Of a DNA stretch of 64,000 nt, positions 59,329 through 64,000 are shown piece by piece (within the stretch, counting starts at the first letter, position 1; the number at the start of each line of letters is the position of its first letter). A program made the translations under genes and the position numbers. Where the stretch lies: assembly GCA_015680685.1 (NCBI GenBank), contig MNCI01013699.1, positions 206,310-270,309 on the forward strand, written 5' to 3'. The notes beneath the pieces were generated by a model. The model had not been told where the DNA came from and did not search any database. It saw only the letters and a list, made by a program, of their open reading frames with translations. The DNA comes from Gnetum montanum. Lineage: Eukaryota > Streptophyta > Gnetopsida > Gnetales > Gnetaceae.

Positions 59329-59795
59329 GGAACCCCCGCCGCAACACTTGGCTTCATTTGGCATTTACGCGGGGGAAATTTTTGAATTTTTTCTCTACGG
59401 CTTGCGATTGAGTGACCCTTGCTTTTTCACCTGTATCTCGTGTGCTAGTACTCCGATTTTAATTCCGTTTGAACCTACTTGAACCCAAAGTGTTCAATTT
59501 AGTCGTGGGGGAGAGACACTTGTCGAAAAGTGCCTAAATTTTTTGAAATTTAACATCGCCCAAAGGACATCAATTAGGGTAATTAATGCTAACACTTAGA
59601 AACATTGTGCCAAACATTATATAACCCTCAAGTATACCGAGAGATTAAAATGAAACCCCACCTAAGTCATAGGAATCGTTATCATAATTTTCGGGCACAA
59701 TCACACAATAACATACGATCTTTAATTAAGGCAAGTAGTAAGGTATAACTTGATTTCCAAAACAACCTTACTAACGTTGGCCCGTGTGATTGCAG
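59329..59795 (+). other. Leader of the second ORF of element A, with a possible intron
   Basis: Transcribed leader if the internal promoter is used. A donor-like GGGTAATTAATG lies at about 59577 and the pyrimidine-poor acceptor GTGATTGCAG ends at 59795, directly before the ATG. The accessory genes of C and D also have introns at the start of the gene. Whether splicing occurs cannot be told from sequence. Confidence 0.4.
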
Positions 59796-62530
59796 ATGGC
59801 CCCGAAACGCTCACAGCAGAAGAGTCCTAACCAAGGTGGAGCGAAACAACCTAGGAGAGGTAGAAGGCAAGGCCCTACTAGACAACATAACGAATAGGAG
59901 ATGCACTCATTCAGCATCCATCAAGAAGGACCTTTCACCAGACGATCTGGGCAGGTGGAAGGAGGAGCTGTTGCGCCTGAATTGGGACAACAACTCACGT
60001 TGCCCTTGGAATGTATTCAGGCTATCCACACAAAGTCCACGATTGCCTCGGTGAATGTGGAACTCAACTTCGAATCTTTTGCAGAGTTCGCTCCTGAGGC
60101 TGTTAGGGATCACCTCAAAGGGTCTCCCTTATGGCCTATCCTCTCTGAAAAAGGTGCCTAGTACTTAGGAGAAACGTATCTATTTTGGCACAATAAGGAG
60201 CAAGGCACCACGGTAAATATCGATGATGTGACAGTAGATTTTTCCGCACAGGCAATTTTGGAAGTGTTAAACCTTCTGAATTCAGGCCCCCATGTTGCTC
60301 AGTTATCCACCCGATCAGACCCTGATGTGTGAAAGGATTGGCTAAAAAAAGCTTATGGCAGAAATAAAGCTTTTGGTGAGCTGACAACGGAAGAGAGAGT
60401 TTATTTCAAAATTGGAACTTATCACCTCTTCTCCACAAAAGGTTTAAAAATAATATCAACATATGTGGCAAGAGGATGTGCAGTGTTGATGGGAAAGGTT
60501 AACGCTAACCTTCCTCATCTATATTTGATGGAGATCCTAAGGCGATTCGAAGAATGGAAGACAGGGAAAATGGCACTCCCTTTTCCCTGCCTTATCAGAA
60601 AACTGTGCCAACGGGCTAGTATTCGGGGATATACAAATGATGTCCTCCGAAAAGCCCAAAATGCTTCTTATGCTAAATTGTTAAAGGCGCTAGCTCCAAG
60701 AAAGAGCACTAGCGAAGAGTTGGGACCAAATGAAGAAGATGAAGAACAGATGGCTGGACCCCCTGCAACTCAACTTGCAGGACCCAGTCAACCTCCAGCC
60801 ACAGGTCCCAGCCAACAACAAGAAGCAGGACCCAGCACAGGCCAGGATCAGCCACCGTTGCAAGACTATAGACCGTCGATGAGCCATCTAAGGGCCATTG
60901 CTGAGACGGTCAGTTGGGGAAGTCGTGATGACGCCAATCTCTTCTGCGTCATTGATGATGCCAGCCAGCCTACGATTTCAGTGGATCGCACAAGGGGTGA
61001 GTTGTCAATGCAAACAGGAGGAGGGAAAAGCATATGGTGAAGGGGCCACTGTGGTGGTCATGCAACACCAGGATGCCATGGGAGTAGCTGAAGTGGTCGC
61101 TGACCACATCAAAGGGTCTTTTAATGTACCTATTGTGCCACCGGCAGATCTTTCAGGAGCACAGGATTCTCAAACTATTGCCAGAACCTCAATGACTCCT
61201 GCAGAACATGAGGATGTATTGGATAGATTGCTTCAAACAGGACAAGTTTTAACGTCCCTGTTTGACATCCCCCAGGATGTAACGGCAATTCAGTCAGACC
61301 TCATTTCCACAAAGGGGAAGTTGGTCATATCCGAAGTAAGGGCTGAGCATGCTGAGGCTGAAGTGCAAAAATTACAAGAGCAGCTCATCACCTTACAAGC
61401 AGCACAGCGGGATCCCTTGTGATTAGTTCCCGTAGACCAGTTAGACAATTTTAGAACCGAGCAGCTAATAAAATTAATTGTAGAAAATAAAAAGGTGGCA
61501 GAAGAAAAGGAGACGGCCACTTGGGATGCCTCCACAGCAAAGGCACAAACTCATGTGCATCTTAAGGCACTCAAGGCCTTGCAAGAAGAGAATAAGCAGT
61601 TGGTTGCAGATAACCTGCGGTTGACTTCTATGGAGAAGCAAAAGAATGTTCTCGATGAGCACTTTCATCGGCTGCGAGAACAATTCATTCAAGTCAACCA
61701 AGATGTAAGCCATTTAGCCAGAGAAAATTGAACCCTCTCAATGGAGGAGGTACGTGCTGTTTGACAGAAATCAGCCATCGAAATTAGCGCGTGGTAGAAT
61801 GAGGCTAAACGACATGAGAAGCTGAAGGAGCATTTACATGATCAGGTGGGGATGTATAAACAAATCCTGGAGAAGGAGATCCATATGGCCAAAGCTTAAA
61901 TCAAAAACATCAGTGCCCAGAATACTGATTGGGGAGCCATACTAGACACTTACGCCTACGCCCACCAAGCGGAAATTAAGAACCGAGACCTGCAGATCCA
62001 GGACTTAACTGAATATATGGAGTTGGCAAACCTTTGATATGCCAACTTGGCCATGTTAACAGCAGGACGCCTGAGGTCAAAGCTTGAGTAGCAGGTAGCT
62101 TCCACCCACATCAAATATGAAGCAGAATTTGCAGAGCGAAAGAAGTTGGCTGAAACACTAGATGTCGCAAATTCTGAACTCGCGGTGGTAAAAGAAAGCT
62201 ACCAGGGACATAAAGATGTGGCAACCAACTTGGCTCGACGGCTGACAGAACTTCATGAATACAAAGACAGAGCCAAAGCCTTTGAAGAGGAATGATGGGT
62301 ATTCGCGACATGGTACGTCAAAGCTAATCAGATGTTCCCACAACTACCCTGTCCGTGGGAAGTACCGACTCCATCAAACATCGGAGCATTAGCATGGATG
62401 GCACAAGACCCTCGGACCGAAGAGGAGAAGCTCCAGGCTATTCTTTAGTGTCATCAACCTTCAAATCTTGGAGCACGTGACAAAGGAAAAGCACCCATGG
62501 AGGAGCCACTGCCACCAGGAACTACATGAG
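59796..62530 (+). pseudogene. Second ORF of element A: plant transposon-protein-like domain plus coiled coil, broken
   Basis: Reading from the ATG at 59796 (MAPKRSQQKSPNQGGAKQPR) gives a basic tail, then a globular part: ESFAEFAPEAVRDHLKGSPL, TVNIDDVTVDFSAQAILEVL, IGTYHLFSTKGLKIISTYVA and MALPFPCLIRKLCQRASIRG (to about 60660). The last block and the layout resemble the 'putative plant transposon protein' domain found in extra ORFs of Athila and Tat elements. A Pro/Gln-rich linker (60730-60870) follows, then from about 61330 a long heptad-rich coiled coil (KLQEQLITLQAAQ, HLKALKALQEENKQLVADNL). Three stops precede 60465, a frame change lies at about 60980-61040, and at least nine more stops follow. 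No enzyme motif. Role unknown; structural or host-interaction functions are possible. Confidence 0.7.
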
Positions 62531-62700
62531 TTCCACATTTTTGTAGTTGTAGCATTTTTTCTTTGTGTTGTGTCTTCCCGCACTGCGGCATTAGTCCATT
62601 TCTTTTTCTAGTTAATAATCCCATACCTATCCACTATGTAATCACTAAAGCTTGTTCTCCTTGTAACTCAAGGACGAGTTTTTATTCAGTCATGGGGGTA
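62531..62700 (+). other. 3' untranslated region and polypurine tract of element A
   Basis: Non-coding; ends TCATGGGGGTA immediately before the 3' LTR. The GGGGG tract is a short polypurine tract for plus-strand priming. Element A2 has a similar CATGGGAGAGATA at about 42208-42220. Confidence 0.7.
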
Positions 62701-63674
62701 TGATGAGACGCGGTTTGCACAGGCCGCGATATCGCGTACACGATATCGCGTCCTTCCCTACGATATCACGTACATGATATCGCAATCCGCCGCCATGTCT
62801 ATAAATAAGAGGCAGCTCTTCCTTATTAGGGATCCCAGTTTTAGAGTAGCGAAGCTATGGCAGTTTGATCCCTCCAAAGTTAGAATTTTTCCCATGTCTA
62901 CCCGCAGTGTGGTGAATGTAATTGTACGGTGTCTTTATTCGAGTGTGCCGTACTTGGACACACACATGATCGGCAATAAAGATTGAGATTACTTCATCAT
63001 TGCAGCATTCACTTAGTTTATTTATTTGTTATTTATTTAATGTTATTTATTGCTTTCATAGCGCGGTGTGAGTACGACTTAACTACGAGCATCTACGGGT
63101 GTGTACGGCTAGTTAAGGAATCGGTTACTCATCGCGATTAGTCTCTCACCCTTAAACTCCTAGAAGCGGAACGAGTACGACTTGATTATGAGCATTTAAG
63201 TGTGACTGCTTGGTAGCCCAGTGGTGTAGCTAGGGGGATCTACGCTTGGTAACCCAGTGGCGTATTTGGGGTCTGCGCTTGGTAATCCCAGTGGCGTACC
63301 TAGGCCTATGCTTGGTAGTCCCAATGGCAGTTGTGCACGAAGTCCAAGATGTGTACGGTTGATTAAGGAATCGGTTGCTCGTCACACTTAGGCTAGATTA
63401 GATTTTCTTACCCTTTCCCTCATAGCTTAGCTTAGTTAATATTATTTTTCCACTGCCATCAGGAGTAGTGTTAGAATTAGAACACATCATACACCTCATC
63501 TAGACTAAACCATACGTGACATATGCAAAACTAGTCTAGGTAGAAAGACAGCGAACTGCGACCTAAGGCTAACTATCTAGGTGCCACAACTAGTCCATCT
63601 GCAAAGTTCGACCGGATCGCGCGTGCAACGCTCGTTTCGTATGGTTGAGTGTAGGGGTACCTCGCCACTCATCA
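62701..63674 (+). repeat. 3' LTR of element A
   Basis: 974 bp, starts TGATGAGACGCGG and ends GCCACTCATCA, followed by ATAAG. GATATC motifs lie at 62724-62784 and TATAAATA at 62800-62807. About 40 differences from the 5' LTR, with two small length differences (2 bp near the start, 1 bp in a T run). Confidence 0.96.
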
Positions 63675-63679
63675 ATAAG

Positions 63680-64000
63680 AAAAAAATGCATGTGCATTAT
63701 GAGAAATAATAAAAAAATCTTTAAATCTTTTCTTCTTATGCATGAAACCTTGCTCAATTATTCATGTAATAATTGATATGTTTTCATACTTGGGATCTCA
63801 TCCATCAAATAAGGTTTAATCATTATTCCTACAGCACATGTTGCTTATGTCTACCACCATGTCTGCTATGTGAGATTCCATCATGAAAATTGCCAAAACC
63901 CTTGGCAATGCACATTGCTTGCTACACCTACATTTTGGGCTATTGTTGTCATTGCCAGTTGCTCCCCTATTGCTACATCACCGTAGGCCTCATAACAACT
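63680..64000 (-). mobile_element. Continuation of the minus-strand B-type LTR after element A
   Basis: The target duplication ATAAG follows 63674. The remaining sequence, read on the minus strand, shows weak similarity to the U3 part of the B LTR at about 6100-6480, which lies upstream of the part seen at 53290-54772. It runs to the window edge. No gene seen. Confidence 0.5.

Larger units (their letters stand above)
54773..63674 (+). mobile_element. Element A: complete non-autonomous LTR retrotransposon with intact gag and no pol
   Basis: LTRs 54773-55748 (976 bp) and 62701-63674 (974 bp) share the inverted ends TGATGAG/CTCATCA and are flanked by a perfect ATAAG duplication (54768-54772 and 63675-63679). 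Their sequences differ at about 40 positions by eye, mostly C/T or G/A. The primer site matches tRNA-Asp. The interior holds a 659-codon gag, 1.9 kb of non-coding DNA with an internal LTR-like promoter, and a long broken second ORF. No protease, reverse transcriptase, RNase H or integrase motif is present. Gag and primer site point to an Athila-related family. Elements with LTRs and gag only are known in plants (TR-GAG type) and are moved by enzymes supplied in trans. Confidence 0.95.

Noticed and set aside
59796-62530. Calling the second ORF of element A an envelope-like gene
   Set aside because: No signal peptide or membrane segment is visible, it follows gag rather than pol, and its readable parts are a soluble domain plus coiled coil.

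Overview
The window is intergenic DNA of a large, retrotransposon-rich seed-plant genome. I find no host protein gene, tRNA, rRNA or CRISPR array. Almost everything I can identify is Ty3/gypsy LTR retrotransposon sequence in different states of decay: Tat/Ogre-like (two RNase H domains), Athila-like (tRNA-Asp primer site, Athila-type gag) and a Tekay/Del chromovirus. A gymnosperm is plausible from the density and age of the nesting, but the sequence does not prove it.

Layout. 1-423: LTR of family A on the minus strand, cut by the window edge. 424-3300: 3' end of a minus-strand Tekay/Del chromovirus. 4432-4905: fragment of an older A-like LTR (A2). 4980-36225: element B (plus strand, LTRs about 2.9 kb). 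It is split by element C (7810-26280, minus strand, 18.5 kb, Tat/Ogre-like), which landed inside B's 5' LTR with the target duplication GTCAT. B's coding region is 26688-31800 and its 3' LTR is 33252-36225. 36740-37560: scrambled minus-strand Athila-like pol. 37706-43000: decayed A2 element (LTR, primer site, gag, protease). 43450-44814: B-type LTR fragment. 44815-51100: element D, a plus-strand relative of C. 51140-53289: LTR, primer site and unrecognised interior of element E. 53290-54772 and 63680-64000: minus-strand B-type LTR, split by element A (54773-63674), the best-preserved element, with LTRs of 976 and 974 bp, target duplication ATAAG and an intact 659-codon gag.

How the parts work together. 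A, C and D each carry, besides or instead of pol, an accessory ORF that looks like its own transcription unit (TATA box, short leader, intron or introns). B also has a small ORF behind its own TATA box. In A it follows gag and an internal copy of the LTR-type promoter. In D it precedes gag in the same orientation. In C it lies antisense to the element, between protease and reverse transcriptase. The C and D copies share intron positions. A has no pol at all and must be mobilised in trans.

Age order from nesting and LTR divergence (by eye): A2, Tekay and D are old; B inserted into A2-related DNA; C into B; A into a B-type LTR. A's LTRs differ at about 4% of positions; B's and C's at about one in ten in the stretches compared.
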